Below, one piece after another: positions 63,829-64,000 of a DNA stretch of 64,000 nucleotides (position 1 is the first letter of the stretch; every line of letters starts with the position of its first letter). The position numbers and the translations under genes are program-made. Origin of the DNA: Tupaia tana (taxonomy: Eukaryota; Chordata; Mammalia; Scandentia; Tupaiidae); contig JAKSZU010000004.1 of assembly GCA_026018925.1 (NCBI GenBank), forward strand, positions 14,772,964 to 14,836,963, in the 5' to 3' direction. A model generated the notes under the pieces. That model made no database searches, was not told the origin of the DNA, and was given only the letters and a program-made list of their open reading frames with translations.

Positions 63829-64000
63829 TGATCTTAAAGAGCTTAGGTCAGTTGGCATTGACTGGAGGAATGCATCAGACTCCTCCTGTAAATCTCTGGT
63901 TCTGGCCACTGGATCTGTTTCCTCTGTCCCTCCTCCTTCCTTTAGTTATGTCAGATGGTGTGCTGGTGTTCTAACTGGTACTAACCCCCAGGAGATGGTC

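Noticed and set aside
63960-64000. SZT2 exon 5 at the window end (CCCCCAG/GAGATGG)
   Set aside because: The reading after this acceptor does not match the next SZT2 residues (VLVQGC…), so it is probably intron.

Overview
This is mammalian nuclear DNA. It has intron-exon genes with GT/AG splice sites, ancient L2, MIR, L1 and MER5-like repeats, and a very dense tRNA-derived SINE family. Five protein-coding genes can be read exon by exon: MPL (3' part, +), CDC20 (complete, +), ELOVL1 (complete coding region, -), MED8 (complete, -) and SZT2 (5' part, +). This is the conserved gene order of human 1p34.2. Every exon boundary was checked by reading phase and by resemblance to the known proteins.

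The species is not stated. The dominant repeat is a roughly 250-bp SINE with a tRNA-like head, seen in about 60 copies in long and short forms. It is not Alu, B1/B2, a carnivore, horse or rabbit SINE. It fits best with the CYN SINEs of colugos (Dermoptera, Galeopterus). This is recalled rather than checked, and another non-primate euarchontan remains possible.

Layout: 1-12.9 kb holds MPL exons 6-12 (human numbering) in SINE- and L2-rich introns. 13-17.1 kb is intergenic, with L2, MIR, an LTR-like element and SINEs. 17.4-21.6 kb is CDC20 with a CpG-rich, TATA-less promoter. 21.7-24 kb is ELOVL1, convergent with CDC20, with its first non-coding exon probably at about 24.6 or 26.6 kb. 24.7-42.4 kb is intergenic and holds a GC-rich island (26.3-27.1 kb), many SINEs, MITEs and one 7SL-derived dimer. 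42.4-50.2 kb is MED8. About 195 bp separates the MED8 and SZT2 start codons, forming a bidirectional promoter. 50.4-64 kb holds SZT2 exons 1-4.

The genes do not form a pathway. MPL is the thrombopoietin receptor, CDC20 the APC/C activator, ELOVL1 a very-long-chain fatty acid elongase, MED8 a Mediator head subunit, and SZT2 part of KICSTOR, which restrains mTORC1. The window holds no operon, CRISPR array or new multigene system. The unusual content lies in small structural changes. These include a duplicated in-frame splice donor in CDC20, a lost C-terminal tyrosine in MPL, a 7SL-derived dimeric element, dimeric, inverted and chimeric SINEs, repeated SINE insertion at the same target, and local copied segments.
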